Shown in pieces: positions 9,124-20,272 of a stretch of 64,000 nt of DNA. The DNA comes from JADGGM01 sp027307005 (GTDB lineage Bacteria; Gemmatimonadota; Gemmatimonadetes; Gemmatimonadales; Gemmatimonadaceae), in NCBI GenBank assembly GCA_035455745.1, contig DATIEP010000072.1, positions 1 through 64,000 on the forward strand. Direction: 5' to 3'. Under the pieces are notes generated by a model that searched no databases, was not told the DNA's origin, and was given only the letters and a program-made list of their open reading frames with translations. Both the position numbers and the translations under genes were made by a program. The first letter of the stretch is position 1. Every line of letters starts with the position of its first letter.

Positions 9124-12100
9124 TCAATCTGGAGCGGAACCCTGCGCAGACCGAATTCGATCGAGAATGTTCGGGTCGCGAATCGATCGGTCTCGCGCGA
9201 GGAGCAACACCTTCGACAACACCTCGGCCGTGCGCGGATCGTCATCGGCGAACGGGAGGAACAGACGGCCGCGATGTTGTGAATGCACGGCCACGATCGG
9301 GATCGCCGTCGCTGGCACGAGCATCACACCGGCGCTGCCCAGGTGCACCGAGTACGTTCCGAGCTCGCCGCGCACGATGGCGTGATGCGCCTTGAGCTCC
9401 ACGTTGTCGAGACCGAGCAGCTGGCACGTCTCGCCAATGAGCGTCGCGCGCATCTCGACAGTCGACGCCGTCGCCTCGGGGTCGACGCCGCCGCTGTGGG
9501 CGACACTCACGACAAGATCGAGATCGCGCATCGTTTCGCTGAACACGCGCGCCGGGATCTGGTCGAGGGGCAGGGGCGTCCAGTCGCCCTTCTTCGCGAA
9601 CATGACTTCGGCCAGCGTCAGGCCCTCGATGTCCGCCGGCGTGAAGAACGGCTCCTCGAACGCGAGCCGTGCCGTCAGATCGGCGTCGTGAAAGGTCCTG
9701 CTCACGCCCTCGTCGGGCGACACCAACCATCCGCGGCCGCTCAACAGCGACAGCGCCTGACGCGGGTTCACCTGATGGCCGGCATAGCGTCGCGTCCGCT
9801 GCGTTCCGCGCTCGCCGTCGGTGATGGGATACAGCTCGCGAAAAACCTGCTTGAACGGCTGCACGCGCTCGGCGCGAAAGCACTCGCGCTGCCACGCGGA
9901 CCAGTCGCCGCGCGCGAACAGATCGTGCGGGTGCGCAATACGCACCACTTCCGTGTTGCCCAACACGTGCGCCACCCCGGCGGCGTCGCGCAACACCCGG
10001 CCGCCCTCTGCCGGATAGCCCATCGAGCCGTCCCCCACGAACACGAGGCGCGCGATGGACGGGGCGAGAATCGGATGCTCGAGCAGCGTGCCTAACTCTG
10101 CCGGCGTGAACGCGTCGCCGCGGCACATCGCCTCCTCGAGCGCCGTGCGCACGCGCGATCGCTGGCGTTTGAGCTCCTGCAGGCGCTCCTTGAGCTCCTG
10201 CGCCCCGTCATCTTTCTTGAGCGCAGCCGGGAGCGCCTTGAGGATTTTGTCGTGTTTCCGGACGACGAGCGACGGTACGCCATCCGAGTCAATGCCTAAC
10301 GTAAGCGTGACGTCGCCGCGCGTCAGGACCAGGGGGCCGCGAACGAGGTCGGCGACCGCCTGCTGCTCCATCGCCCACGTCAGCCGCTGCGGGTCCCGAT
10401 AGCCGGCGGTGCGCGCGAGGTTGGCGAGCCCGATCGCTACCGCGCGCTTCTCGCTTTGCTGCCGCTGCGACCCGAACTTGCGGGACTCGCGCCGGAAGTT
10501 CTCGAGGCGCACGTAGCGCTCGAGCAAATCCCTTTTGCCCGGCGCGCCCGCGTCCAGCGGAAGCAGCCCAAGCGCGCGCACCGCATCCTGGTGCCGCTTG
10601 CCGTCGATTCGCGCGAGAATCGCCTCCCTCGTGACCGCGCCGGACATCGCATCGGCGAACAACTGCGCTCGCGAATGCCCACCGCTGCTCGCGGCGTATT
10701 TCGCCGCCGCATAGAGCACGCGCCACCGCTCGGCGCCCAAGGCCTTGTGCGTCCGCTCGAACCACGCGACATCCACCGCGCCGTCGGTCAACTCGTCGGC
10801 TGTCAGCGGCGTATGCTCACCAGCCCCCGCCGCCCACTCGTCCTTGAGGTCGCCGAGCTGCCAGGAGCGCCCGTCCTTCGTGTGGGCTTCGATCCACCAC
10901 ACGCCCTCCTCGAGACCAGGCCACTCGAGCACGTGATTCACGTGCGCCGCCCACTGCGGCGCGTACACCGCGAGCTCGACGAGGCGCGATTGTGGAATGC
11001 GCGCCGATCGCGCCCATGCGGCGAAGGCATCGAGCGTGTCCTCGGGCCGCGGGAAGCTCCGCACCACCAGGTGGCTCAGCGACTCCTTTCGGGACTCGCC
11101 CTTCCGCGACCAGCCGAAGTTCCGGGCAAAGTGCGTCTTGCCTAACGCCGGTAGGGCGCGCGCGAGCGTCTCGAGTCCGCCGGTCCACCGCAGCTCCATG
11201 ACGAGGCGCGACACGGCCGTCGGGCGATCGCCACGTTCGCACTCGACATCGACGATCCGACGGCGGCAGCGATCGACCGCCTCGAGTAGTGTCGCGTGTC
11301 CGGCCAATCCGGCTGGCGGACGCTTGGTGGATACGACGCGCAGCAGACCGGATGTCGCGGCAGCGGTGTAGCGCCCAACGAGCAGGTCCGTCAGCTCGGC
11401 ACACGGATCGTCGAGTGCATCCGCGCGGTATGCACTCAGATAATCGTCGAGGGTGATGCCGAACTGCACGCGTCCGCGCGCGCGCGACTCGAGCGTACGC
11501 AACACGCCATACAAGCGGGCTGCACTTTCGCGCTCGACGGTCTTTGGAAACAGCGATCGCCACCAGCGCGCACGGTTCAACCACAGCTGTATCCTGTTCA
11601 GCTTCTGGCGCACCGGGTGCTTGCGATCGTCCGCCGCGAAGAACCAGACGCTCGAGGCCTCTGCCGCCTGCGCCAGGTCGGCGTAATCGTTGTCATCGAC
11701 GGCGGCGACCGCCGACTCGACACCATCGAGCAAGAACTCGAATCCATGCGCCGGTGGATCCCACACGACGCACCACTCGACGAGACCGCGGAGGAGCGTG
11801 CTCTGCAGATGCTTGAGATTCCCATCGCGCAGCTTCTGCACCGAGGCGCTCTTCCACAGGGCGCCGTCATCGTTAGGCACGAGCGCGCGCAGCAATTCGA
11901 GGCCGTCATCGTCGCGCAGCGCCGTCGGTCGGGCACGGGCCCACGAGCGCCACACGTCGACGAGCGGCACGCCGCTGCCGCCATCCTCGACGTGCTCTCG
12001 CTTTCGTGGCCCGAATGACCAGCCAACGGCCTGGGACAATAGCACGACTTCGCCGTTGCTCCGGCGAACCTCCGTCTCGGCGTTCGCCAGCACGAGCTCC

Positions 12101-14088
12101 GCGAGCGAGGCAATGGACGCACGCGCTCCCGCCGTATCGACCTGCACGCGTCGGGATCGCGGAGCAGGCCACGCTTGCATCGCGCGAGGATCGATGAGAC
12201 CGAGTGCATCGTCCGTCGTTGCGACCGCTGCCTCCTCGAGCGCCGCGCCGACGTGCGCTTCCTCTTGCCTTGAGAGCGTCGCGCGCCCGGCGCTGTACCG
12301 TTCGATGCGCGCACGCGCCTCGGAGAGGGAGCGCTTCTTCTCCACGGCGTCGCGCAACAACTCCAGGCCCGCCTGCCGCCGCATTTCACTCGCGTCAGCG
12401 AGCAGACGGTCGGCCGCGCCCAACAGGTCCGCGTCAGACAGCGCGCGCAATCGGGTCAGCGATCTTGCGCGAAGGTCGCTCGCTTTCCGATCGAGGAGGT
12501 CGATGATGCGCTCGACTTCATCGCTCTCGAGCGGCAAGGCGTCGAGCACGTCGCACGCCGTCGATCGCACCGATGCGGACGCGTCGCCGAGCAACTCGAT
12601 CGCGAGCGCACGCTCGCCGGGCGAGAGCGTCCGCCGCTTCGGTTCGGGCTGGCCGCGCATGCGGTGCGCCGCCAGCCCGGCGACGGTGCGTAAAAACGCT
12701 GCACGCCCATCTGCGTCGAGGTCGCGAATGTGTGGCAGCAGGCGCTCGCCCGGAACATGCGGGGCGTGAACGACCATCGCCGCCGCAACGTGCGAGCGCT
12801 CGAGCGTGTGCTTCCACCACGGCCAGACAATGGTGTCGAGCAACTGGCCGCGCTTCGGAATCCGCGCAATGAGCCGTTCCAGATGCCCGAACATCGTGTC
12901 GACATCGACGTGCTTCGACCGGTCGGTGAAAAAGCCGTTGAGCGCCCGCGCGGCAACCCGGAGATCGGCGTCGCCTAACAGAGTGGCGAGCACCGGGAAC
13001 GCGCTCGACCACGACGACTGCACGAGAATGTGCGCGGCCACGAACCGCATCGATGCGGAGCTCGATGACGCGAGCGTGGTCGCGAGTGGAATGACCGCCT
13101 CGACGTCGTCGAACGCGACGCTCCAGAGCGCGAGGTACGCCGTCTCCGCGTCGTCACCGTTCAGGGCGGCCTCTCGCGCGGCGGGATTGTCGAGCAGCGA
13201 GAGCACTCGGCCCAGCAACGCATCGATCTTTACCTGCGCGGTGCCGTCCCAGAGAAAGCCGAACCAGGTGTCGGCGGCGCGAATGACCGATGAGAAGCGC
13301 GCGAGGTTGTGTTCTCGGATGACAGTGACAATCCGGCGAAAGGCCGCCGGGTGCGACTCATCGACGCTTTCCAGAATGACCTGTCGCAGGCCTTCCTCGC
13401 GCTGCGCCGCAAGGAGCAGACGCTCGACGAGCTCCCATGCGTCCGGCCGTGCGCAGCTCAGCAGCGCCTGTGTCACGTGCCGACCCATTTGGGCAGTCGG
13501 GTGAGCGCCTCGCACCGTTGCAGCGAGCACCTCGAACACGGTGTCACCGGTGGCGCCGCCGGCATCGATCGCTCCCGCGAGCAACCAGCCGAGGTCGACG
13601 GCGCCGGACCAACCCGCGAGATGCGCTCCGTGCTCGGCGATCCACACGATGTCCGCGTCGTAGTCGCCGAGGAGTAGAGCAACGTTCGCGAGCCATCGTC
13701 CGCGAATGCCGGCGAGCGTTGCCCGCGACATCGGCGCACGGAACGGGCGGCGCGACAGCCCTTCGGTGTACGGGCGCCGAACGAGCGCGTGGAGTGCACA
13801 CGCGACGCTGGCGTCCAGCCGCGGCAGGAGGGTCCGTGCCAGCCGTCGCCACTCGTCATCTGAAAGCTCGCGGAGCTGCGCGCCTAACTCCGCGCGGTGG
13901 CGCGCAATCACGGCATGGCGCGACAACCGCGGCGCCTCGCACGCCTTCTCGAGGACGGCGCGCATCGTGGACGGGATGCCGGCGCCGACGAGCGCCGCGG
14001 CCTGTTGGGCAATGCCCGTCAAGCGGGCGTGCAGCGCACCCGGTCGACGCTTGGCGGCCAGCTCGGCGTTGATTTGCTCGTTGTCCAT
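9124..14088 (-). CDS. giant DUF5724/DUF4132-type protein with HEAT-like repeats (MolR/YehI relatives)
   Basis: This 1654-residue cytoplasmic protein has no signal peptide or membrane segment. The N-terminal half is helical and HEAT-repeat-like, for example around residues 320-600 with repeated short LLGDADLRVAARAL-type units. The segment near residue 1300 (ELKERLQELKRQRSRVRTALEEAM, then ELGTLLEHPILAPSIARLVFVGDG) matches the core pattern I know for DUF4132. The C-terminal 150 residues (VFSETMRDLDLVVSVAHSGG to the end) form a separate conserved-looking domain. DUF4132 proteins such as MolR and YehI have unclear functions and in some genomes sit with MoxR ATPases and VWA proteins; none are here. 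The start is three bases after the small partner gene, so they form an operon. Confidence 0.75.
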   Translation of the reverse strand: MDNEQINAELAAKRRPGALHARLTGIAQQAAALVGAGIPSTMRAVLEKACEAPRLSRHAVIARHRAELGAQLRELSDDEWRRLARTLLPRLDASVACALHALVRRPYTEGLSRRPFRAPMSRATLAGIRGRWLANVALLLGDYDADIVWIAEHGAHLAGWSGAVDLGWLLAGAIDAGGATGDTVFEVLAATVRGAHPTAQMGRHVTQALLSCARPDAWELVERLLLAAQREEGLRQVILESVDESHPAAFRRIVTVIREHNLARFSSVIRAADTWFGFLWDGTAQVKIDALLGRVLSLLDNPAAREAALNGDDAETAYLALWSVAFDDVEAVIPLATTLASSSSASMRFVAAHILVQSSWSSAFPVLATLLGDADLRVAARALNGFFTDRSKHVDVDTMFGHLERLIARIPKRGQLLDTIVWPWWKHTLERSHVAAAMVVHAPHVPGERLLPHIRDLDADGRAAFLRTVAGLAAHRMRGQPEPKRRTLSPGERALAIELLGDASASVRSTACDVLDALPLESDEVERIIDLLDRKASDLRARSLTRLRALSDADLLGAADRLLADASEMRRQAGLELLRDAVEKKRSLSEARARIERYSAGRATLSRQEEAHVGAALEEAAVATTDDALGLIDPRAMQAWPAPRSRRVQVDTAGARASIASLAELVLANAETEVRRSNGEVVLLSQAVGWSFGPRKREHVEDGGSGVPLVDVWRSWARARPTALRDDDGLELLRALVPNDDGALWKSASVQKLRDGNLKHLQSTLLRGLVEWCVVWDPPAHGFEFLLDGVESAVAAVDDNDYADLAQAAEASSVWFFAADDRKHPVRQKLNRIQLWLNRARWWRSLFPKTVERESAARLYGVLRTLESRARGRVQFGITLDDYLSAYRADALDDPCAELTDLLVGRYTAAATSGLLRVVSTKRPPAGLAGHATLLEAVDRCRRRIVDVECERGDRPTAVSRLVMELRWTGGLETLARALPALGKTHFARNFGWSRKGESRKESLSHLVVRSFPRPEDTLDAFAAWARSARIPQSRLVELAVYAPQWAAHVNHVLEWPGLEEGVWWIEAHTKDGRSWQLGDLKDEWAAGAGEHTPLTADELTDGAVDVAWFERTHKALGAERWRVLYAAAKYAASSGGHSRAQLFADAMSGAVTREAILARIDGKRHQDAVRALGLLPLDAGAPGKRDLLERYVRLENFRRESRKFGSQRQQSEKRAVAIGLANLARTAGYRDPQRLTWAMEQQAVADLVRGPLVLTRGDVTLTLGIDSDGVPSLVVRKHDKILKALPAALKKDDGAQELKERLQELKRQRSRVRTALEEAMCRGDAFTPAELGTLLEHPILAPSIARLVFVGDGSMGYPAEGGRVLRDAAGVAHVLGNTEVVRIAHPHDLFARGDWSAWQRECFRAERVQPFKQVFRELYPITDGERGTQRTRRYAGHQVNPRQALSLLSGRGWLVSPDEGVSRTFHDADLTARLAFEEPFFTPADIEGLTLAEVMFAKKGDWTPLPLDQIPARVFSETMRDLDLVVSVAHSGGVDPEATASTVEMRATLIGETCQLLGLDNVELKAHHAIVRGELGTYSVHLGSAGVMLVPATAIPIVAVHSQHRGRLFLPFADDDPRTAEVLSKVLLLARDRSIRDPNILDRIRSAQGSAPD

Positions 14089-14091
14089 TCG

Positions 14092-14520
14092 TTAGGCGCC
14101 GGCGAGGAAGGTAAGACGGATGAAGACGAGAGTGCTCGTGTCCGTGGGGTAGACCTGGGCGTCGAGGTCGCGCTGCTCGCTGCCGTCCAGCACGACGAGG
14201 TAGAGCCCGTCTTCGAAGCCCGTGAGCGCGGCGCCAACGGCACCCGCCGTGTCGCCAACGATCGACGCGGTGTGACCACCCGGATCGATCTTGCCGACGA
14301 TCGCCGCATCGGAGATTTCCCCGTCGGACAGCACCCGCATCAAGCGCCGCCGTCGCTGTCGGTCATCGAACGCTGCGACCTCCGCCGTTACCACGCGTGT
14401 AATGAGGTCACGAAGGGTCAGGGCATCGTCGCCGCCCCGTCCCGCGCCGGGCGGAACGGGAACCGACCATCGGTCGAGCGAGCGAGGTTTTGTCCCGAGG
14501 ACGCGCGTTTCGATGAACAT
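14092..14520 (-). CDS. small partner protein of the DUF5724/DUF4132 gene, function unknown
   Basis: This 142-residue soluble protein begins MFIETRVLG, then a second hydrophobic strand (LDRWSVPVP), a long helix (LRDLITRVVTAEVAAFDDRQ), GKIDPGG, an AALTGFEDGLYLVVLDG segment and a final strand (STLVFIRLTFLAG). The strand-strand-helix start resembles a beta-grasp beginning, but that is inference from pattern only. It is upstream gene of the giant protein with a three-base gap, and its TAA stop lies inside a GTTAGGC/GCCTAAC heptamer. The tight coupling suggests the two products work together. Confidence 0.65.
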   Translation of the reverse strand: MFIETRVLGTKPRSLDRWSVPVPPGAGRGGDDALTLRDLITRVVTAEVAAFDDRQRRRRLMRVLSDGEISDAAIVGKIDPGGHTASIVGDTAGAVGAALTGFEDGLYLVVLDGSEQRDLDAQVYPTDTSTLVFIRLTFLAGA

Positions 14521-14623
14521 GGGTGAGCCTCAGCGCAAAGACACCCGGGCGGGCGCCATCGTCACTGCGCTGTCATTACGGGATCATGCTGGACACCCTG
14601 TGACCGGCGGCTGACTTCGGCGC

Positions 14624-14746
14624 GTGTCGACACCGACATTGATTCTGCCCGGACCGGTCGCTGCCGGCAAGAGCACAGTCGCCCGCGAGCTCGTTCGACT
14701 CCTAACGGAGGACGTCGCGCTGATCGAAGGCGACATCTTCGTGTAG
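14624..14746 (+). pseudogene. N-terminal remnant of a P-loop NTPase or small kinase
   Basis: From a GTG at 14624 the + strand reads about 40 codons with a perfect Walker A loop: LILPGPVAAGKSTVARELVRLL, split here as LILPGPVAA then GKSTVAREL, followed by LIEGDIFV and a TAG stop. Small P-loop kinases and AAA-type proteins have this start but continue for 120 residues or more. No continuation is visible in other frames. The gene looks truncated, either a degraded copy or the scar of an insertion or deletion beside the - strand island. A short functional peptide is unlikely. Confidence 0.6.
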
Positions 14747-14860
14747 ACGCTGCCTAACGCAACGCCGCCCGGCACCGGCTCGAACGGTCGGACCGCTCAT
14801 CAGCAGGGAATCGAGTCGGCCGAGCCTCCGTCAGTGACGGGCTGGCTTCTTCCAATACCA

Positions 14861-14871
14861 TAGAATATATT
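14861..14871 (+). promoter_or_regulatory. candidate -10 region for the kds-lpt operon
   Basis: TAGAAT overlapping TATATT stands out in a G+C-rich background about 46-56 bases before the kdsB GTG. No good -35 box is visible at 17-18 bases upstream (best CTGGCT). This is the only plausible housekeeping promoter spot before the operon. Confidence 0.35.
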
Positions 14872-14916
14872 GCATGGCGTGAATCTTGCGTTGCGCCCCG
14901 CTCCCCTCGAGCGACC

Positions 14917-15701
14917 GTGACCACCCTCGCGGTCATCCCGGCCCGTCTCGGCGCCGCCCGGCTCCACCGCAAGCCGCTCCGCCTCCTCGGCGGCTCTCCT
15001 CTCGTCGTCCGCGTCTGGCAACGCGTGCACGACCTCGGCGTCGCCGACGACTGCATCATCGCCACCGATCACGAGGACGTCGCCGCTGCGGCACGTGACG
15101 CCGGCGCCCCCTGCCTGCTCACCGCCCAGACACACCCCTCGGGCACGGATCGCGTCGCCGAAGCCGTCGCACACCCCGAGCTCGCCGCACGACGGTTCGA
15201 CGTCATCCTCAACGTGCAGGGCGATGAACCCTTCGTCACCGCCGAAACACTCGCCGGCGCGGTCGAAATGGTCCGCGATCGCGGCTTCCCGCTCGGTACC
15301 GTCGCCATCCCCGACGATGCCGCAATCCTCGACCAGCCAAGCGTCGTCAAAGTGGTGTGTGCCGACGACGGCCGCGCGCTGTACTTTTCCCGAGCGGCAA
15401 TTCCATTCCCACGCGAACGCATCGCCGGCAACGCCGACGACACGCAGCACCTCGCGCGCGGAATGATCCGCCGCCATCTCGGCGTATACGCGTACACGCC
15501 GGCAGCGCTCGCACAATGGGTCGCGCTGCCGCCGCACCCGCTCGAACGCATCGAGCGGTTGGAGCAGCTCCGGCCGCTCGCGGCCGGCATGGCCATGGGT
15601 GTCGCGCTCGTCAGCACGCCGCCCGAGCCGAGCATCGATACCGAGGACGATCTCAAACGCGCGAATGCGCGCTGGTCTGACTTCACCGCGAGGCACCGGT
15701 A

Positions 15702-15702
<1 letters not shown>
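14917..15702 (+). CDS. kdsB: 3-deoxy-manno-octulosonate cytidylyltransferase (CMP-Kdo synthetase)
   Basis: This 261-residue enzyme activates Kdo with CTP for addition to lipid A. The N-terminal VIPARLGAARLHRKPL nucleotide-binding loop, the NVQGDEPFV metal-binding motif and the SRAAIPFPR and HLGVYAYTP segments identify KdsB. The GTG start follows an AT-rich promoter-like stretch, and it is the first gene of the Kdo/LPS-transport operon. The stop overlaps the pyrG ATG (TAATG). Confidence 0.95.
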
Positions 15703-17378
<1,676 letters not shown>

Positions 17379-17384
17379 TACGAC

Positions 17385-18194
17385 GTGACGCAACGATTCC
17401 CGTCCGATCGACTGTTCCTCATCGCCGGCCCGTGTGTCGTCGAGTCCGATGATCTGAATTTTCGCGTCGCCGACCACCTCGCGGCGCTGGCCGAGCGCGT
17501 GCCGGGCGGCATCATCTTCAAGGCGAGCTTCGACAAAGCGAATCGCTCGAACCGCGCGGCGCACCGGGGACCGGGCCTCGACGAAGGCCTCGCCGCCCTC
17601 GATCGCGTGAAGTGCCGCACGGGCCTACCTGTCCTAACGGACGTCCACGAGCCCGACCAGTGCGCGACTGCCGCCGAGGTGGTGGACGTCCTCCAGATCC
17701 CCGCGTTCCTCTGTCGCCAGACGGATCTCCTGCTCGCCGCGGGGTCGACGGGCAAGCCCGTCAACATCAAGAAAGGGCAGTGGATGCACCCGGAAGGAAT
17801 GCGCGGCGCCGCCGAAAAGGTGCGTAAGGCGGGCGTTAGGCGGCCGGAAGTCGCCATCACCGAGCGCGGCACGTTTTTCGGCTACGGCGACCTCGTGGTC
17901 GACATGCGTTCGTTCGCGCGTCTCACGGCCGCGTGCTCGGCGCCGGTGGTGTTCGACGCCACGCACAGCGTGCAGCAGCCGGGAAAGGGCGAAGGCGGGG
18001 CGAGCGGCGGCGTTCGCGAACACATTCCCGCGCTCGCGCGCGCGGCGATCGCCGCCGGCGCCAATGGCGTGTTCATCGAGACGCACCCCGATCCCGACAA
18101 CGCGCCGAGCGACGGACCCAACATGCTGCCGTTGTCCGACCTCGATGCGCTCGTGCGCCAGCTCATCGCAGTATGGGACGCGTGCCGCCAGTGA
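17385..18194 (+). CDS. kdsA: 3-deoxy-8-phosphooctulonate synthase
   Basis: This 269-residue class-I aldolase-like enzyme condenses arabinose 5-phosphate with PEP to Kdo 8-phosphate. Diagnostic segments are IAGPCVVES, FKASFDKANRSN, VLTDVHEP, NIKKGQWMHPE and FDATHSVQQPG. The GTG start is six bases after pyrG. The stop overlaps the kdsC GTG (GTGA). It supplies the substrate for KdsC in the same operon. Confidence 0.96.
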   Translation: MTQRFPSDRLFLIAGPCVVESDDLNFRVADHLAALAERVPGGIIFKASFDKANRSNRAAHRGPGLDEGLAALDRVKCRTGLPVLTDVHEPDQCATAAEVVDVLQIPAFLCRQTDLLLAAGSTGKPVNIKKGQWMHPEGMRGAAEKVRKAGVRRPEVAITERGTFFGYGDLVVDMRSFARLTAACSAPVVFDATHSVQQPGKGEGGASGGVREHIPALARAAIAAGANGVFIETHPDPDNAPSDGPNMLPLSDLDALVRQLIAVWDACRQ

Positions 18195-18757
18195 TCGACC
18201 CGGTCCTCGCCCGACGCATCAAGCTCGTCGGCCTCGACGTGGACGGCGTCCTCACCGACGGCGGCATCTACCTGGGCGATGTGGCGGGCGCGGCCATGGA
18301 GTTCAAGCGCTACGACGTGCAGGACGGACTCGGCATCGAGCTGCTGCGCAACGTCGGACTCAAGGTCGTGATCGTCACCGGGCGCGTCTCGGAGAGCGTG
18401 CGGCTGCGCGGCAAGGAGCTGCGCATGGACGACGTCGCGCAGGATGCGTTAGCACGCAAGCTTCCGGCGTTGCGGCGCGTGCTCGAGCGACACGGCGTCA
18501 CGGCGCAGGAGACCGCCTTCGTGGGCGACGACATTCCCGACCTGCCGATCCTGCGCGAGGTGGGACTCCCCGTTGCCGTCGGCAATGCCGTGCCGATCGT
18601 TCGCGAGATGTGCGCGCTGCAGTTGGAGCGCGCCGGCGGACGCGGCGCCGTGCGCGAATTCGCCGAGGTGCTCTTGCGCGCGCGCGGCGAATGGGAGCGC
18701 GCGCTCGAGCTCTACCTTGCGGCACGCGCGGACGTCACGCTCGAGACGACGCTCTGA
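18191..18757 (+). CDS. kdsC: 3-deoxy-manno-octulosonate-8-phosphatase
   Basis: This 188-residue HAD-family phosphatase of the KdsC type has no cap domain. The nucleophile and general acid are Asp16 and Asp18 (LDVDGVLTDGG), and VTGRVSESV and FVGDDIPDLPIL are the other HAD motifs. It releases Kdo from Kdo 8-phosphate. The GTG overlapping the kdsA stop decides the start over the in-frame ATG at 18173. The gene continues directly into kdsD. Confidence 0.94.
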   Translation: MIDPVLARRIKLVGLDVDGVLTDGGIYLGDVAGAAMEFKRYDVQDGLGIELLRNVGLKVVIVTGRVSESVRLRGKELRMDDVAQDALARKLPALRRVLERHGVTAQETAFVGDDIPDLPILREVGLPVAVGNAVPIVREMCALQLERAGGRGAVREFAEVLLRARGEWERALELYLAARADVTLETTL

Positions 18758-18758
18758 G

Positions 18759-19715
18759 ATGGACATCGTCGACCGCGGACGCCGCGTGTTCCGCATGGAA
18801 CGCGAAGCGCTCGAGCAGATCGAGCGGGGCCTCGGCGCGCCGTTCGAGGCGGCGATCGAGCTGCTGGCGGCGTGCAAAGGACGCGTGATCGTCGCCGGCG
18901 TCGGCAAATCGGGACTCATCGGACGCAAGATCGCGGCGACGCTCACGTCCACCGGTACGCCCGCCATGTTCCTGCACCCGGTCGAGAGCGTGCACGGGGA
19001 TCTCGGCATTGTGGGGCCGTCCGACGTGGCCATCCTGCTCTCGAAGAGCGGCGCCACCGAGGAGCTGTTCCCGCTCCTGGAACAACTCCGCCGGTTAGGC
19101 GTAAGCATCATTGCCATCGTCGGCGCGCACGACTCGCTGCTCGGCCGGCAGGCCGACGTGGTGCTCGACACCTGGGTTCACGAGGAGGCGTGCCCGCACG
19201 ATCTCGCACCCACCACCAGCACCACGGCTGCGCTCGCGATGGGCGATGCGCTGGCCGTGACCCTGCTCGAGCGCAAGGGATTCCGCCGCGAGGATTTCGC
19301 GCGGCTGCATCCGGGCGGATCGCTGGGCAAGCGCTTGCTCACCCGGGTCTGCGATGTGATGGTGACCGATGCACTGCCGATGCTCAAACCGGGGTCGTTC
19401 ATGCGGGAGGCCGTGGTCCTGCTGGCCAAGCGGCGCGGCACGGTCGCGGTCGTCGATGAGAATCAGCGCGTGTTGGGCGTCGTGACCGCCGGCGACCTCA
19501 CGCGGCTCATGGAGCGCGACGGAGACGTGTTTGCCGTGCTTGTCGATCACGTCATGAACCCACAGCCGAAAACAGCTCGTGCAGACGAGCTGGGCAGTGC
19601 GGTCGTGTTCCGCATGGAGAAATTCGGCATCATGGCGATGCCCGTCCTCGACGGCGACGACCGCATGGTGGGAATGGTGCACCTGCACGATCTCATGCGC
19701 GCGGGTATCTCGTGA
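18759..19715 (+). CDS. kdsD: arabinose-5-phosphate isomerase (SIS plus CBS domains)
   Basis: This 318-residue KpsF/GutQ-type protein has an N-terminal SIS domain (VAGVGKSGLIGRKIAATL, HPVESVHGDLGI, LSKSGATEE) and a C-terminal pair of CBS domains (about 205-318). It converts ribulose 5-phosphate to arabinose 5-phosphate, the KdsA substrate, so all four Kdo genes are together. The ATG is one base after the kdsC stop, and the TGA overlaps the lptC ATG (TGATG). Confidence 0.94.
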   Translation: MDIVDRGRRVFRMEREALEQIERGLGAPFEAAIELLAACKGRVIVAGVGKSGLIGRKIAATLTSTGTPAMFLHPVESVHGDLGIVGPSDVAILLSKSGATEELFPLLEQLRRLGVSIIAIVGAHDSLLGRQADVVLDTWVHEEACPHDLAPTTSTTAALAMGDALAVTLLERKGFRREDFARLHPGGSLGKRLLTRVCDVMVTDALPMLKPGSFMREAVVLLAKRRGTVAVVDENQRVLGVVTAGDLTRLMERDGDVFAVLVDHVMNPQPKTARADELGSAVVFRMEKFGIMAMPVLDGDDRMVGMVHLHDLMRAGIS

Positions 19716-20272
19716 TGCGGCGCGGCTGGATCGTGGCGTTAGGCATGGTGGCCGTGGCCGCCGCGTGCTCCAACGGCACCGAGCCCAAGGTGACGTCGGC
19801 GAATCCGCTCGCCGATTCCGCCGACCAGGTGATGTTCGGCGTGTCGACCATGATCACCGACCAGGGCTTGCTCCGCGCCAAGCTGCAGGCGGACACCGCA
19901 TACTTCTTCGACGGCAGCACGCGCATCGAAGCCCGCAACGAGAAGACGACGTTCTATACGACCACCGGCGTCGAAAACGCGGTGCTCACGTCGCTCGAAG
20001 GCACGTACAATTCGGCGCGCGGCACCATGCAGGCGCGCAAGAACGTCCTCGTCGTGAGCACGGACAACAAGCGCCTCGAGACGTCGCAGCTCGACTACAA
20101 TCAGCAGACGAATCTCATCAGCAGCGACAGCGCCTTCGTCCTCACGCAACCCTCGGGCGTGATGCGCGGCATCGGATTCACGTCCGATCCGAACATGACC
20201 AACCTGCACGTCAAGCGCGTGATCACGGGGGGCGGGACGTTCACGCTGCCGTCGGGCGGGACGTCGCCGTGA
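19715..20272 (+). CDS. lptC: LPS export protein LptC-like lipoprotein
   Basis: This 185-residue protein has a lipoprotein-type signal (RRGWIVALGMVAVAAAC), unlike the simple membrane anchor of E. coli LptC. The mature part has the beta-jellyroll pattern of LptC (LLRAKLQADTAYFF, then YTTTGVENAVLTSLEGTYNSARGTM). It should sit between the LptB ABC transporter and LptA. The ATG at 19715 overlaps the kdsD stop; a GTG codon directly before it is an alternative start. Position between kdsD and lptA supports the call. Confidence 0.82.
   Translation: MRRGWIVALGMVAVAAACSNGTEPKVTSANPLADSADQVMFGVSTMITDQGLLRAKLQADTAYFFDGSTRIEARNEKTTFYTTTGVENAVLTSLEGTYNSARGTMQARKNVLVVSTDNKRLETSQLDYNQQTNLISSDSAFVLTQPSGVMRGIGFTSDPNMTNLHVKRVITGGGTFTLPSGGTSP

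Larger units (their letters stand above)
14521..14916. other. 396-base intergenic region between divergent operons
   Basis: This gap separates the - strand island from the + strand kds operon. It holds the P-loop gene remnant, a GCCTAAC heptamer at about 14752, a small inverted repeat (CCGTCA-G-TGACGG) near 14827-14840 and an AT-rich spot at 14857-14872. I see no intact gene in it. Confidence 0.6.
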
